A stretch of DNA of 64,000 nt from Metaphire vulgaris (GCA_018105865.1 CM030845.1:8054890-8118889), one strand, 5' to 3'; positions 1 to 12,151 are shown, numbered from the stretch's first letter. The notes: generated by a model not told the origin, from the sequence alone. Made by a program: numbers and translations.

Positions 1-204
1 TTTAATAAGCACGTACGGTAAAAGTTCCGTATACGGTAAAAATACGCTGTCTAGAATAAGTGAACTGAAATGATAAAATTTAGCTGAAAGCATTTACTTG
101 CTATTTTATAGTTTATATCTAATTCGACGCTGTGTGAATTCGTCAAAGCGCTTCGACTAATCTTATTATCAAAAATCACGGAATATTCACGGCTTCCGGT
201 GACT

Positions 205-376
205 CGGAGTTTAATCTAGTCCGTTTTCGGGGGGAAATTGCCCTGTTTCCCCACCGACATTTCAAATTCCCCCAGGAAATTTTGGCATACTTACAGTGCT
301 CCCCAGACCCCTACCCGATTCCCCCGACTTTGTCAGTTTCCCCCCCCCGCAGTCCAGGAGTCTAGATTAGACACTG
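205..376. mobile_element. MITE, TTAATCTAG family copy 1
   Basis: Ends contain GTTTAATCTAG and CTAGATTAGACACTG. The interior is rich in runs of C. The same family in inverse orientation occurs at 46448-46626. Its flanks no longer match well, so it is older or its edge is misplaced. Confidence 0.6.
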
Positions 377-829
377 CCGTGCGAATTTCTACGGGTCCTA
401 TGCATAGATAATGGGTAACCATAGAAGTATGTGGGGAGCTCGACGCCACTGCCTACGTATTTTAACGTATAAATACGCGAATAATATTTTTGGACACATT
501 ATACGTATGATATACGCGTATTTTTCCCCGGGACGTAACGCACGATCTTGTATGTCGAAATGGCAGAAACCGCAGGTTCTTATGTCACCTGAATAGTTGA
601 CCCATAATTCCTTGGCGTGTTGCTTACCTACTACATTGTGCAGGTAAAGTTTTTTTACTGTGCATGACCGTTTACTTTTTTCCCCGAGTGTTTTTAAAAA
701 GACATCGTTTAATGTTATTTAGGAATTAGTAATCATTGGCTCAGCCATGATGGGGTCCTGGACCCGATGCACTGTAAATGTGTAAATATTTACAGCTGTA
801 AAATGTATAAATATGCTTCAAACCTCAGG
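377..829. other. No recognisable gene
   Basis: Unique-looking sequence with no recognised coding or RNA feature. Confidence 0.5.
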
Positions 830-837
830 AGTTGAAC

Positions 838-1231
838 CATAGGTGGCGGAAGACAATAAAAAGTACCCCGGCCCATCTACTACTGTATAGGCCTTGAACT
901 AGCCAACATGCATTTTCAAGCGTTATTTATAAAATAGACAGAAATGTTTCTAAAATGTCATTTAATTTATAAAAAAAACACAGAATCTATAAATGCGTGG
1001 CATAGAAATGACCGATGTCCAGAAAATTTGGTTTTAAGCCTGAAAACCAAGAGTAGGCTAAATTGTAGGCTTTGTGTAATGTAAGATCAGCCTACAAATT
1101 GAAAACTTATTCAACCAATTCAAAGTTCTTTCTTCTTAAAAAGTACCCCGGCACGGCCTATGGCGGGCCGGGGTACTTCTAAAAGTACCCCGGCCTGGGC
1201 CGACGGGGCCGATAGGAGTGCGCCGCCTATG
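838..1231. mobile_element. hAT-type MITE, GTACCCCGG family copy 1
   Basis: CATAGGTGGCGGA at the left and its complement ...GCGCCGCCTATG at the right, flanked by AGTTGAAC on both sides (830-837, 1232-1239). Both subterminal regions carry GTACCCCGGCC and its inverse, able to fold. An inverted-orientation copy lies at 52743-53561. Confidence 0.8.
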
Positions 1232-1240
1232 AGTTGAACC

Positions 1241-1800
1241 TACTGTAATATCGCCCTGACGACGTCATAGTCGGCCATCGAGAAGTCGATCTGTAAAAAC
1301 CTTGCCTCTATTCTGGAACCTGATTGTACCATTGCTGGTCGGTCGGTATAGGCTTTTGTCTCGTCGATCGACAAAGAAGTTTCTAACTTTTGATACTATA
1401 TCATTCTTTGTCGTGCTGACGAGAAGAAGCAGGAAGGAAGCACAATCTTCACAAGATACATCGTTCATAGTGTCAGATGAGTAGAATTCATGTCCATCCC
1501 TATGTACGTGTGTTTATGTCTGTGCGTCTGCCATATTCAAGCGAATTCGAGGCAAGTATTTGCATATCTTCGTCCATCGACCTGAGTCTAAGATTTCAAT
1601 TCATTTTCTCTGTCCGTCTGCAGAATGAACTTCGATATTCATCTTCTGCCTAGTAATCTGCGCATGTACTGTATCCGCGAGTCTGTGTTCCCCGCCTTTC
1701 CATCTGTTTTGTTACTTGCAATATCAAACTAGACAGCCTATACTGCTCTGCTGCCCATCCAGAGACAAACAGCGTTGCATTCAAATACCCCTTTCCATAC
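1241..1800. other. No recognisable gene
   Basis: Open frames at 1265-1484 overlap on both strands and resemble nothing known to me. Confidence 0.5.
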
Positions 1801-1804
1801 ATAC

Positions 1805-1807
<3 letters not shown>

Positions 1808-1861
<54 letters not shown>
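1808..1861. repeat. (TA)n microsatellite
   Basis: About 27 TA units. It is one of about 20 TA tracts in the window. Confidence 0.98.
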
Positions 1862-1865
<4 letters not shown>

Positions 1866-1926
1866 CGGAATGAATGCGAATACATCATGGTTATTTCTAT
1901 GGTTATCAATCGATCAATTGATCAAT

Positions 1927-2055
1927 TGGGGGTCCCCTGCCAAAAAAGTCTGACAAGCAAAAAGGTCATCCCATAACCGAAATTGGGGAGGTGTTGGGGG
2001 TGTCGATCTCAAATTGGGGGTGTTGGGAGGTGCTAGGGGCGTAAAAATATCCCTG
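1927..2055. mobile_element. 5'-truncated MITE fragment of the 11079 family
   Basis: Carries GGGGGTCCCCTGCC, GTCTGACAAGCAAAAAGG, TCTCAAATTGGGGG and the terminal AAAATATCCCTG, as in 11079-11263. It lacks the left end, so no duplication can be scored. Confidence 0.7.
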
Positions 2056-2265
2056 GAATGCATTCGTTGTTAGTCACTAGGAATAGCAAATGACGTGTCA
2101 TTAAGAGAAATAGAATGACATCGAATGTAATGACGTTAATGACTAATGACACCGTTTCACGATAGACCATACTGCCTTAAAGTCACACAACGGAATGAAT
2201 TCAAGAGAATTAATTATACTATCAATCTCGATATGAAAATGTACTGAAAATGAGGTACGTAGATC

Positions 2266-2266
<1 letters not shown>

Positions 2267-2344
<78 letters not shown>
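2267..2344. repeat. (CT)n then (TA)n compound microsatellite
   Basis: About 21 CT units pass directly into 17 TA units. At 2430-2462 there is a further CA/CG repeat. Confidence 0.97.
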
Positions 2345-2346
<2 letters not shown>

Positions 2347-2495
2347 TCTATATAGTTTCACTAGAAATTCTCTTCCGGATATTTCAGACAATCTAGCTCA
2401 ATATTGACATCATTAAGAAAGCTTCAACACACACACACGCACGCGCGCACGCACACACACACAAGTCTATTGTTACAAAATCCCGTCCTGTTGTG

Positions 2496-2700
2496 CAGGC
2501 CGTCTCATATCTGTGTGAGACCCCGGGAACCTGGCGGACTGCGGGGCCCTTGATCAGATGTTGACAGGGAAAAAAGGTAGTCTCCGTATACGTTTTTCAA
2601 TGTCGACTAGGAAAAAACACCAAAAAAATTGCGCGGGGCCCCTAAGATGCGCGAGGCCCCGGGCACTGTGCCCGATTTTTAACACGTATAGAAGGGCCTG
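2496..2700. mobile_element. hAT-type MITE
   Basis: Begins CAGGCCGTCTC and ends ...GAAGGGCCTG, with a perfect flanking duplication CTGTTGTG (2488-2495, 2701-2708). The interior GGGGCCCCTAAGATGCGCG is shared with the element at 45461-45827 in inverse orientation. Confidence 0.8.
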
Positions 2701-2743
2701 CTGTTGTGAAGAGGCAATACCCATGCATATTGTGAACAGCCAA

Positions 2744-2933
2744 ATTACAGCGCTATATCAGTTGTCATTATTAGCATTAACATTACGGCGCTATATCAGT
2801 TGTCATTATTAGCATTAACATTACGGCGCTATATCAGTTGTCATTATTAGCATTAACATTACGGCGCTATATCAGTTGTCATTATTAGCATTAACATTAC
2901 GGCGCTCTTTCAGTTGTCATTATTAGCATTAAC
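2744..2933. repeat. 38-bp minisatellite, 5 copies
   Basis: Unit ATTACGGCGCTATATCAGTT + GTCATTATTAGCATTAAC starts at 2744, 2782, 2820, 2858 and 2896. The last copy has CTCTTTC for CTATATC. It is followed by decayed ACATTAACTTC repeats. Confidence 0.95.
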
Positions 2934-3757
2934 AACATTAACTTCAACATTAACTTCTCAGTTTTTGCACGCTAACGACTAGGCCTATGTCGTTTTTAAA
3001 ATTGAAACACTTAAAAACACTCAAATAGCTCTATAGCATCGGAAGCAACAATAATTTATTTCTCCTCAGTAGATGGCCTGAATTATGGCATCTATTGACG
3101 ACATACAGTACAGTAATTTGTGTTAAATTATTAAGAGGGGTTGTTATTACCGATGAATACAGTCAATTCCACATAATATCACTTCTCGTTGTGTCGTATA
3201 ATTTACTGTTGCTAGTTAGTGTGAGCATGTACTATCCAACTCAATCTGAATGCGACTGTAAAGGGTTTTGACTGCTTAACCCCTTAACTGGGGATCCCGG
3301 ATATATCCGTCCATTTTACATTGAGTTACAGTTAAATACACGGCTGAGGGGTTAATAGCCTACTGGAAATTGAAATGGATCGAAATGTCGTCTTTGCGTG
3401 GTTTTTGAGTGCATGGCGTCCTAATGAAATCAATTCCTTATCGCGTAATCATCGTCAGTTGCTAACGAACGAAAGTAAAAGCTACGCGTCAACATGGCGA
3501 AATGTACCGCAGGAAAACCACTACTATTGATTCTCAAACAGGGCAGATCCTATTGAACCACTGTAAACCCTATTATTATTTTTATATTGTTTGTATCGTT
3601 ATTACTATTAGAAAAGCATAAGATCAGCGTCTGAAGCGTAAATCAGAATCAAGATCTAGACAACCATTTTGACATCTCATAAGTCAACTGTCCTAATCGA
3701 AACGTTCAGAAGGGCTTCCATTGCTAAGTGGACAGTGGACACGAATACGCGACTTGC
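2934..3757. other. No recognisable gene
   Basis: AT-rich sequence. A weak inverted motif, CCCCTTAACTGGGGATCC and CTGAGGGGTTAA, at 3281-3354 could be a small foldback element. Confidence 0.4.
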
Positions 3758-3805
<48 letters not shown>

Positions 3806-3948
3806 TATATTTGTGTGTGTATGTCTGTGTGGCGTGTTTATGTTCGGACAGTTATTATGGCAGTTGCAGACAATACACATAAAAATATCAGATCGAATAT
3901 AATGACGGAGTGAACGATGAAGAATGGATGACTAACTCACTGTTAGAT

Positions 3949-4028
<80 letters not shown>
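3758..4028. repeat. (TA)n tracts with (AC)n
   Basis: TA at 3758-3802, AC at 3951-3992 running directly into AT at 3993-4028, then ACAGACAG motifs to 4110. Confidence 0.95.
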
Positions 4029-4033
<5 letters not shown>

Positions 4034-4496
4034 GACAGATTGCAAACATACACACATACGAATAGAGAGACGAACGGATGGACAGACAGACAGAAAATGA
4101 GACAGACAGTCTGAGACAGAAGAGAAGAAGAAAAACGAGATGTGCGCCTACAGGGATTTAGGCAAAAGTAGAAATGAGATGAAAACGAAAACCATTAGAA
4201 ATCAAAGCAGCCATCTTGCCTCGTTTCTACGAAAAGAAGGAAGTAAATTAAATTAACAGGAGACATAGCGTCCACCAGTTTTGGAACCTCAAGTTCGACC
4301 TTCCGCGAAGCCCAAAGGCAGGGTTTAGCTGCGCTGAAAAACTTTCTAAACTCGTATAAAAGGTGTTTTTCCTCTAGGATACTAATAAATGGGAGTTTCT
4401 TCCACCCAATCTGGGCGCAGGGGGTTGTAAACGACAGTGGAATCCATTGTGCGAAGAAATAGGACTAAAAATGGACGAGAAACGTCGAGAGGACGT

Positions 4497-4571
4497 CGAG
4501 AGAGAGAAACAGAGACAGAGACGGAGAAGTAGAGAGAGAGAGATAGAGAGACGGAGAGAGAGAGAGAGAGA
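4497..4571. repeat. GA-rich low-complexity tract
   Basis: AGAGAG with scattered C interruptions; it gives a highly charged spurious ORF. Confidence 0.9.
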
Positions 4572-4785
4572 GGCCGGAGCAAAGCGATTGGCAGTCGGCG
4601 GTCTTCTTCTACGACCCGATCTGTATTCAGTGTGGATACCGTATGACGTCAGGCTTATCGCCGTCAGATTACTTCATGTTAGCGGGCGGTCGATCGAAAG
4701 ACTACGGTAGCAGGCCGGGCTGCTTAAAAGGCAGCTTTAAAAACCATCCGAACTTAAAATTATTAGAATTATTAGAGGCAAGCAG

Positions 4786-6977
4786 TAGGGTGCCCGCCAA
4801 ACCAATGTAAAAATTTGAAGTTGAGAAATGTTAATGTGGTACCCCCTCAACTTGTTACCCCTCATAAGAGCAGCAACAGTGCAAAATTTCAGCTCTTTAT
4901 GACAACATTTACTGGTTGCTCAACATGTTGAAAGTTTAGTGAAAAATGCCATTTAGCGAATTTTCTAAAACTTGCTTGTTGTGCAACTTTTATTGCTGAA
5001 TGGTCAATGTCATTGACATCTGCCACTTATATATTTATTTCAATATTTGTTTAGAAAACATATAAATATTCTATTATTACCATTTTTGTTTTTTACAGAG
5101 AACATTTAGAATAAATTATTAACTGTCAAATTAGCACTGCCACCGGTTAATACTTATAAGCATTAAACTGTAACAAGCGTGCTTTGTTATATACAAAGAA
5201 TTAATTATTTAGCAAATTATCATGTCTTTATTACCAACAACCAGTGTGTGTACAGTATTGTTTTATGTTACTTATGGTTAATAATATGAGTAATAGTACA
5301 AATTTCAGGTTATGTATGAATTGTGTCATGCAACTATATATTGTTTGTAGTAGGCATATTCTTGGCAAAATATTGTTGTAATTTGAAATTAAATTATTAC
5401 ATTATTATATTACATTTGAGATCAGCGTGTAATTAATCAGTAATTAGAATAGCTTGACTACAGTTTTGTGAACAGATGGGAAAGGCTGGCATATCTAATT
5501 TTGATCCATCCTTACCTTCAGTAGTACACTGGGATAGCAAGTTGTCGCCAGATACTGTAGGCTGTGAACAAGTTGATAGGCTGCCAATCTTGGTACCAAG
5601 TTTTCAAGTGGAACAGGTACTTGGTTTCCCAAACTTATCTACATGTACCAGAGCAATGCAGTTGCAACAATGATTACAGAATGAGCATTCAAAGTCACGT
5701 GAAAGCCATACGCTTCGACAGCTTTGAATACTGGCATACGAATTGGAGTTTGTGTCGTGAGAGAGACCATGCTTTACAAGAACCTTTTGCATCTGGCATG
5801 CCAACTTCATGTGCTTGAAGTAGTAGCTGGTGATGTTTCTAGAGACTGTTGTCACCGATCATCTTTGGTCCAGATATTGTCTTATTCATTTATTTTTGGC
5901 ACCCAGATCTATGTACAGAGTCCAGTGGATGGTCAAGCTGCTGTACTGTGTAAAAGTGTGGATGTTTATAGAGCAGTTCAAACTAACAGCACGCGAAGAA
6001 ACTGCACTGAAGGAGATGAGCCTTTTTGGATGCGTGTTGTACACAAAAGCCTGGACATAATGTCCATGGCCAGCAGCTGTTCCTGCCAATTACCGAGCGT
6101 TTTAAGCTATCAAAATACTATGTAGCTTTGAACAAGGGCTTTTCCGATGCTGCAGATTAGCACACATACATGTACCTGAGTGAGGAAGTATTAGTCTTTG
6201 AATTTTTTGACGACACTGTAGACAGCTGCATCAAACGAAAGATGAGCAATGCACTTAGTAAACAGAAACACCTAAAGGAATTCAGTTCGAGCCCAGTACC
6301 ACTGCTGAAAAGGAACTCAGCGGCTTTGTCATAAAAATACACAGTGTCTTTCTTTAATACTCTTGGCCTGAATGCTGATTTCCTCACACGCACAGACCAA
6401 GACAGCTGGAAAACCATGATGAATTTCAGGTAACCAAAAACACCTTAACAGTTTTACAGTTGCAAATGACAGAACAGAGTGAGTTGTTAAACTGATACAG
6501 GACTTGTACAGCTATACAGTATTGCGACAAATAAAGAACAGAAACGTATCTTGTATCAAGATACAAAGTAAAGTAGCCAGAAGCAAGAAAGTCCCTGCTT
6601 GTCGGTGCCAATGTTGATGTTCCATAGTCCGCAATAGAGACTCGAGACGCACTGGGCTTAATAGAACGCCAAATGATACTTTTCTTGGAGGCAATTGAAC
6701 CTTCTAGTTTTTGAAAATATTTACAACAACTTAATTGTTATCTTGGTGTCTCACAGTATAAAAAGTATGCATTTAACTGTCGAAGAACTTATATAGAATT
6801 TCCACGTGTAAAATTTTTCATGTATATAGAAATCTGATAACTTTAGAGCCATTGAGCAACCTTTAAATTTGATTTTAAAAATCTGAAAAAATTACAGAGA
6901 ACTTATTTCAAAGCACCTAACAAAGTGGGAGGGTACCACAGTAGAAATTATGAACTTCAGTTTTGACGGGCACCCTA
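4786..6977 (+). mobile_element. 2.2-kb DNA transposon with 8-bp TSD and decayed DDE transposase gene
   Basis: The ends are inverted: left TAGGGTGCCCGCCAAA and, read on the minus strand from the right, TAGGGTGCCCGTCAAA. A secondary match, GTGGTACCCCCTC / GTGGTACCCTCCC, lies about 40 nt inside. Both ends are flanked by GCAAGCAG (4778-4785, 6978-6985), a perfect 8-bp duplication. The left 650 bp is AT-rich and apparently intron-like. The right two thirds hold the decayed gene described separately. The TIR start fits the hAT pattern YARNG and TSD length fits hAT or P. The gene does not look like a classical hAT transposase, so the superfamily is open. Confidence 0.85.
5476..6700 (+). pseudogene. 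Decayed transposase-like gene (D, D, CxxH, E motifs)
   Basis: After an AG acceptor at 5474-5475 the frame reads GKAGISNFDPSLPSVVHWDS KL, with candidate first aspartate at 5533-5535. Later frames give AIRFD (second aspartate 5717-5719), NTGIRIGVCVV, LACQLHVLEVVAGDV (CxxH at 5799-5810), VKLLYCVKVWMF, LTAREETALKEMSLFGCVLY, YLSEEVLVFEFFDDTVDS and ANDRTE (candidate glutamate 6477-6479, followed by TGA). I remember similar proteins as uncharacterised multicopy products in invertebrate genomes. The motif order D-D-CxxH-E is that of RNase H-fold cut-and-paste transposases. At least three frame changes and several stops make it nonfunctional. The N-terminus is not recognisable. Confidence 0.75.
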
Positions 6978-7152
6978 GCAAGCAGCCTATGCACGGGAAG
7001 AAGAAAAATTCAGTCGATTGGCCATAATCCTGAACAACAAAATGGCTGACTAAAAGGGGCGCTCAGATGAAAATTAGTTCTTCGGAGGATTCGGTCACCT
7101 TGAATGATGAGAGATGCGATAAAGACCGAAATTTTGTAATAATGATACTAAC

Positions 7153-7310
7153 CAGGGGCGTAGCCAGGAATTTGATTTGGGGCGGGATATGATGTGATTG
7201 GGGGCATAAATCTTTAAAAGCGTGGAAATCTTAAAAAGCACATTAAAAGTTTTAAGGTAGTCTGATTTTGGGGGTATATATGCCGACATACCCCCGTCGC
7301 TGCGCCCCAG
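7153..7310. mobile_element. hAT-type MITE, CAGGGGCGTAGC family (copy A)
   Basis: Begins CAGGGGCGTAGCCAGGAATT and ends ...GTCGCTGCGCCCCAG. Perfect duplication ATACTAAC (7145-7152, 7311-7318). It shares the interior AAGGTAGTCTGATTTTGGGG with the other four copies, here in inverse orientation to 10067, 55710 and 58809. Confidence 0.88.
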
Positions 7311-7387
7311 ATACTAACAAGGTTTAGGAAAGTTCTGTAGGGTTTGCCCTGCTTGGGAACCACTATTCACGAGGAAGGAAGGCCTGG

Positions 7388-7575
7388 AGTATTTGACAAT
7401 AGCCGGATAAGTGGAGAGGAAACGAGCAAAAGGAAGGCAGAGAAACACCTATGAGAAGGAATTGAGGGAGTAAATCATAACATCGAATTAATAAGAGGAT
7501 GTCAAGATCGAACAAAGTGGAAATCCGTGGTCGCTAACGTAGAAACACAGAGCACCTAAGGAAGAAGAAGATTCG
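7388..7575 (+). pseudogene. 3' fragment of a non-LTR retrotransposon ORF
   Basis: Two frames give KRAKGRQRNTYEKELRE then NHNIELIRGCQDRTKWKSVV ANVET. This is the Arg/Lys-rich C-terminal end typical of LINE ORF2 proteins (GKR-RGRQR ... W-SVVANV). The sequence then runs into GAAGAAGAAG. Stops and a frameshift show it is dead. It starts just downstream of a hAT MITE. Confidence 0.6.
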
Positions 7576-8809
7576 TGAAATTAAGAAATGTGAGAATTAA
7601 CGAAGAGCCGTGAGCTTTGCAGAGTCACACCATGTAAGACGCGGTGAATGAACGACCACAACGCTGCTGGTTTTCATAGTGATCAGGCTAAAGGACCCTT
7701 TCGCTTTCAACGCAGTTTGGCTAGCTTTATCAAATGGCATGGTTTCAACTTTAATATTTATCAACGGCAGGTCAGTTTTCTCTAATCAAAATTTAACATG
7801 GATCTCGCATTACGAAATTCAGCAATAACGCTTACGATAAAGACAGCCGAGTGTCGAATGGTTTTAACTTCTACGAGCTCTTTGTCTATTGTGCATGTTA
7901 GCTCGCTAAACTATCTGCCTGTAATGTGGCAAATAGTTAGAATCACAAAATAATACAAGTGTGCTAATATATTTAATAAAGGACTTTAAAATATTGCCAC
8001 ATCACTAATTAATTATTAACAACATTAAAAGGCAGGGAGTTATACAGCTGTAGTTACAAAGTAAATAAATAAGTAAAATCTCGTGGATTTGTATAGCGCT
8101 TTGAAAGTAGTACAACAGTAGCTGCTTATTCTAAAGCGCTTAGTCGTTCTTAAAATATAGCTATGGGAAAGGTGAATGCTCAGCCAGGCAATGGTCAACA
8201 CACACAAAATATATAATAATATATAATATTTATAATATCTAAAAAATATAATAATGTCTCTCTAATATCTTTTGAGAGCCGTTAATTAAGCCTTGTCAAA
8301 ACTAATGCTAAGTATTGATCGAGCATAAATTGATCGAGCATAAAAGCATATAACTACCCTACAGCAAAATACCTAAGAACATAGCATTAAAACTTTTGAC
8401 CAACACGACAAGTAATCAACAGTAACGTCATTACCATAAAGTAAATGCTTTTCAAGACCTATTGACCCATGAACCATATGTCCCATCGAGTTATGGTGAC
8501 CCACTTGATCCGTGATCCACGGCCATGTCTGCTTCAAATATTGTCCTTCCCTCTCCAGTATAGTATACTGAGTAACTTGCTATTTTAAGAAATAAAATAA
8601 ATGGATTTTGTAGAAATGGGTGAAGGTCAAATCTAGACGGAAAAATTTGTCGAATTTTCGCTGTTAACCTATATGACATTACAGAAAATAAAAAATAAAG
8701 CGCGCTGTAGCCTGTAAAGTCATATTATCATATTTTTAATGTAATTTTTCTCTGTCAAGATTAACTTTGAGCTATTTTCATAATAATCCTTTGCAACGCA
8801 AACGACGCG

Positions 8810-8811
<2 letters not shown>
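7576..8811. other. AT-rich sequence without a gene
   Basis: Contains one decayed dispersed-repeat motif (TGTATAGCGCTTTGAAAGTA at 8091) and AATAT-rich low complexity near 8205-8255. Confidence 0.5.

Positions 8812-8869
<58 letters not shown>
8812..8869. repeat. (TA)n microsatellite
   Basis: About 29 TA units, followed by a CACG-rich stretch to 9000. Confidence 0.98.
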
Positions 8870-8872
<3 letters not shown>

Positions 8873-9334
8873 GAACAAATAACATACAGACCATAAAACC
8901 CCGAGCAGCTCTCACACAGCACACGCACCTACGAACGAACGCACTAGAAAAAACACGTTCCCACCCGAACACACTCACGTTCGCACAGACACACGAGCGC
9001 CCGGAGACGCTGCAGCAGAAAAAGTGCTTCGGAAGTTGACCAGCGCAGAGCCTATTAAACACAGGCGATGCAATAAAGGTGAAGTATTGAGCGTAGACCC
9101 TCGTGGTTACAGACGTCCCCCTCCTCTCCTTTGCTCCGGCAGAGAGAGATAGGAGGATGCCACGCGGTGTACACTTAGGACGAGAAGGGGAAAGTGGTCG
9201 CGTAAAGTGTCAACTGAATGAGAAAAGCGATTATGTGAAGTTTGACGATAAAAGAAAGATGACGAGATGATGAATGGAGGAAAGAAAGAGGGACGTTTAC
9301 GAGAACGTAAAATTCCTGTCTCGGCAAACCATCA

Positions 9335-9445
9335 TGTGTGTGTGTGTGTGTGTGTGTGCGTGCCGTGAACTTCATGCAATGCTAATGGCATCAATTGATA
9401 GGAAGGAAGGAAGGAGGAAACGACGACGACGACAGCGATGATGTC

Positions 9446-9476
<31 letters not shown>

Positions 9477-9533
9477 ATGATGATGACGATGATGACGGTG
9501 ATGATGATGATGACAACGACAATGATGATGGTA
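9335..9533. repeat. (GT)n and (GAT/GAC)n tracts
   Basis: GT repeat at 9335-9358, then GATGATGAC trinucleotides 9419-9533 that encode an Asp run in one frame. Confidence 0.93.
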
Positions 9534-10066
9534 TAAATCTTGATGATAATTTTCATCATAATGATAAACCTGTTCCAAACGATGGCATCGTAGACCATTC
9601 TATGAGAGACCAAAGACGGCTGAATCCATTTTCTAAAATAGTAAAATCTCACCCAGAAGTGTCCATGGGTCGGTTTTCTGAACCAAACCCAACCAAACCC
9701 TCCAATTTCCCAATTCAACAAAACCGAAATTCTTGTCTGAAATTCCTACCTGCTGAACTGCAGAACACTAAACCCATATGGCCACGTTTGGTCCATACAT
9801 AAGAATATAAATGTATCAAAATCAAATGGAAAGAAAGAGACAGCAAACGATACAGGTAATGCCGTAACATTTAAAATGTCTGAACACAATGATGCGAGAA
9901 AAACATAGACTAAGTCAGAATTAAGGTTTTCCGGTACATCGTACCGGTTCGTAGCGTCACATAAAATGCGCTGGAAGTACCTTTGACTCAGAGAAATACA
10001 ACATGCAAGTCCCCCGTCAATGCTTACAGATTTGTAGGCTAATCCTCTGTTGCAATATTACAGTAC

Positions 10067-10216
10067 CATGGGCGTAGCGACGGGGACATACCCCCCCCCC
10101 AAAAAAAGACAACCTTAAAATTTTCAATGTGTTTTTTAAGATGTTCAAAGTTTTTTTAATATTTATACTCTCCAAATCACATTATACCCCAAATCAGATT
10201 CCTGGCTACGCCCCTG
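10067..10216. mobile_element. hAT-type MITE, CAGGGGCGTAGC family (copy B)
   Basis: Begins CATGGGCGTAGCGACGGGG and ends TTCCTGGCTACGCCCCTG. Perfect duplication TACAGTAC (10059-10066, 10217-10224). Confidence 0.88.
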
Positions 10217-10634
10217 TACAGTACATAGGTCGACTGTACTATGCCGTCAGCATCCATCGTAGGTCGCGGTGGCGCTGTTCACGCCGCCATTGTCACCTGT
10301 GTGCGCCACCTGTACATTTACCTTGATTCCGACGACGACGACGACACCATGGCAACACTGAAGTTCACAAAGGAGCTTCTTCCTGCTGTCTTGTAACCGA
10401 AGCACATTTGCAATGTTCGTCGGCCAATTTCGCCAACAGCGCTGTGCAGCTTCCCTGGTCACGACTCTTGCCATGCCATGCCTTGCGCATCAGCAGCAGC
10501 AGCCTTCTTGACAGGCTTCCGGCTGTACATAACGCGATGGACCGTCTGTCGTGTTTGGATGGAAAATCTGTATTAAACGGTGTGTATGCATCTATTCGCG
10601 TGCGTTTTCAGTGAGCTGGGATACGTGTGAGAAA

Positions 10635-10722
10635 CAGTAGGAGTTCTGCATATTTACAGTAGGAGTTCTGCATATTTACAGTAGGAGTTCCGCATATTTA
10701 CAGTAGGAGTTCTGCATATTTA
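10635..10722. repeat. 22-bp minisatellite, 4 copies
   Basis: CAGTAGGAGTTCTGCATATT TA is repeated at 10635, 10657, 10679 (one C for T) and 10701. Confidence 0.95.
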
Positions 10723-11078
10723 GGTCAGAGGAAGGAAATAGTCCGTTATCATTATTTCGTTTGAGTTCTAAGTTCATTGATTTAATTAAAAGAGTAAACA
10801 ATCAAGAGTAGGTTTGCTATCTTGTATTATAAATGTTGTTTCACGTATGCCTTTTCTTTAGCCCTATGTTGCTAAAAGTGATGATAGTTCATAAATCAGT
10901 TGCCGATAATTCTGCGTTAGTTGTAGGCTACCTGCGAATCATTTTAGCATGTAGTCTTGTAACCTGCGTTCACGCACAGAAAATATTGTGAAATTTAATT
11001 TTCAAAATCCTCTCCCACTTTTTATACTAGACCCAAGTCCATTTTTATATTATTCAAATCAGTGCTGTGGGCGCCGTC

Positions 11079-11263
11079 CAGGGTTATTTCTAGGATTCTC
11101 AATTTGGGGGAGGGAGGGTCGGTAAATTATGGGGGTCCCCTGCCCAAAAAAGTCTAACAAGCAAAACAAGGTCATCCCATAGCTGAGATTGGGGGGGGGG
11201 GTGTTGAGAGTGTCGGTCTCAAATTGGGATGTTTGGGTGTTAGGGGGTGTAAAACTATCCCTG
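11079..11263. mobile_element. hAT-type MITE, CAGGGTTATTTC family
   Basis: Begins CAGGGTTATTTCTAGGATTC and ends ...AAACTATCCCTG. Flanks GCGCCGTC / GCACCGTC match at 7 of 8. The interior GTCTAACAAGCAAAACAAGG is shared with 1927-2055. Confidence 0.75.
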
Positions 11264-12060
11264 GCACCGTCAGCAAAAATCCCACTTCATTCAATCAAGA
11301 AACGGACGAACGTACAGTACTTCCTAAGCCGTCCGATTCTCGACTCGGACGCACCGAACCACTGCCTCCAAACGCTATTATGACCTTTATACGAAGCCCG
11401 AATGACTTAGTAGTACCCGTTGCCTATATACCGTACGATGACGACATCGGATATTAATGAGTATTTCGAGTGGACCGACGCAGCGACACCTAGCGACGTC
11501 GTTTGCCCTGTTTTCCCATCAATAATCGACACAGGCCGACGGTGTTGTAATTGGCAGCGGTCACCATCCGACGCCGGTCGGAAATTCGTTCTCTGCCAAT
11601 TCGGTCCGAACGACGACGGCTGACGTCGCTTCGCCGGTGACCATCGATGGATGACTCCCAGAAGTAAGTTCAATCAATCGCGGTCTCACAATGAACCCTC
11701 TGGTCTTCGGTCCCTGGTCCGGGGCCTTTTTGGACCGTGCATTAAGAAGAGGGGAAGTCAAAATGACCTCTCGAAACAAGATTCGCTGGTCTGTCTTCGG
11801 GGGCGAGCGAAGAGAACCCGTGCGCAGCTGCAATCATTCTAAGATTCATGATCGGCTGTTTTTCTCTGCCGTTGGTGTCTTGGGCTCGTGACCGGCTGCT
11901 GGGAACGTGGCTGAACATGGAGACTCGAGCCCCGGTAAGCGTCTCGACGTACGGCCCCAGAATTCCGCAGTTCTCTTGGCTGTCTTGGTCAACAGAAGTA
12001 GATAACATCGGGGATGTAAAGTTGTACAATGTACATCCTGATCTGAAACTTCACGGCCTC
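11264..12060. other. CpG-rich sequence without a recognised gene
   Basis: Several overlapping open frames on both strands with no known motifs; probably compositional. Confidence 0.45.
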
Positions 12061-12073
12061 GAAAAAGATTTCT

Positions 12074-12076
<3 letters not shown>

Positions 12077-12136
<60 letters not shown>
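12077..12136. repeat. (TA)n microsatellite
   Basis: About 30 TA units immediately left of the probable MITE at 12152. Further TA at 12404-12437 and TA/TG at 12482-12551. Confidence 0.97.
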
Positions 12137-12142
<6 letters not shown>

Positions 12143-12151
12143 GTATATATA

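Noticed and set aside
2744..2933. CRISPR-like regular repeat
   Set aside because: The 38-bp units are head-to-tail with no spacers, in animal DNA; it is a minisatellite.
9395..9802. Acidic Asp-rich ORF of 135 codons
   Set aside because: The first half is a GAT/GAC repeat and the second half has no recognisable motif.
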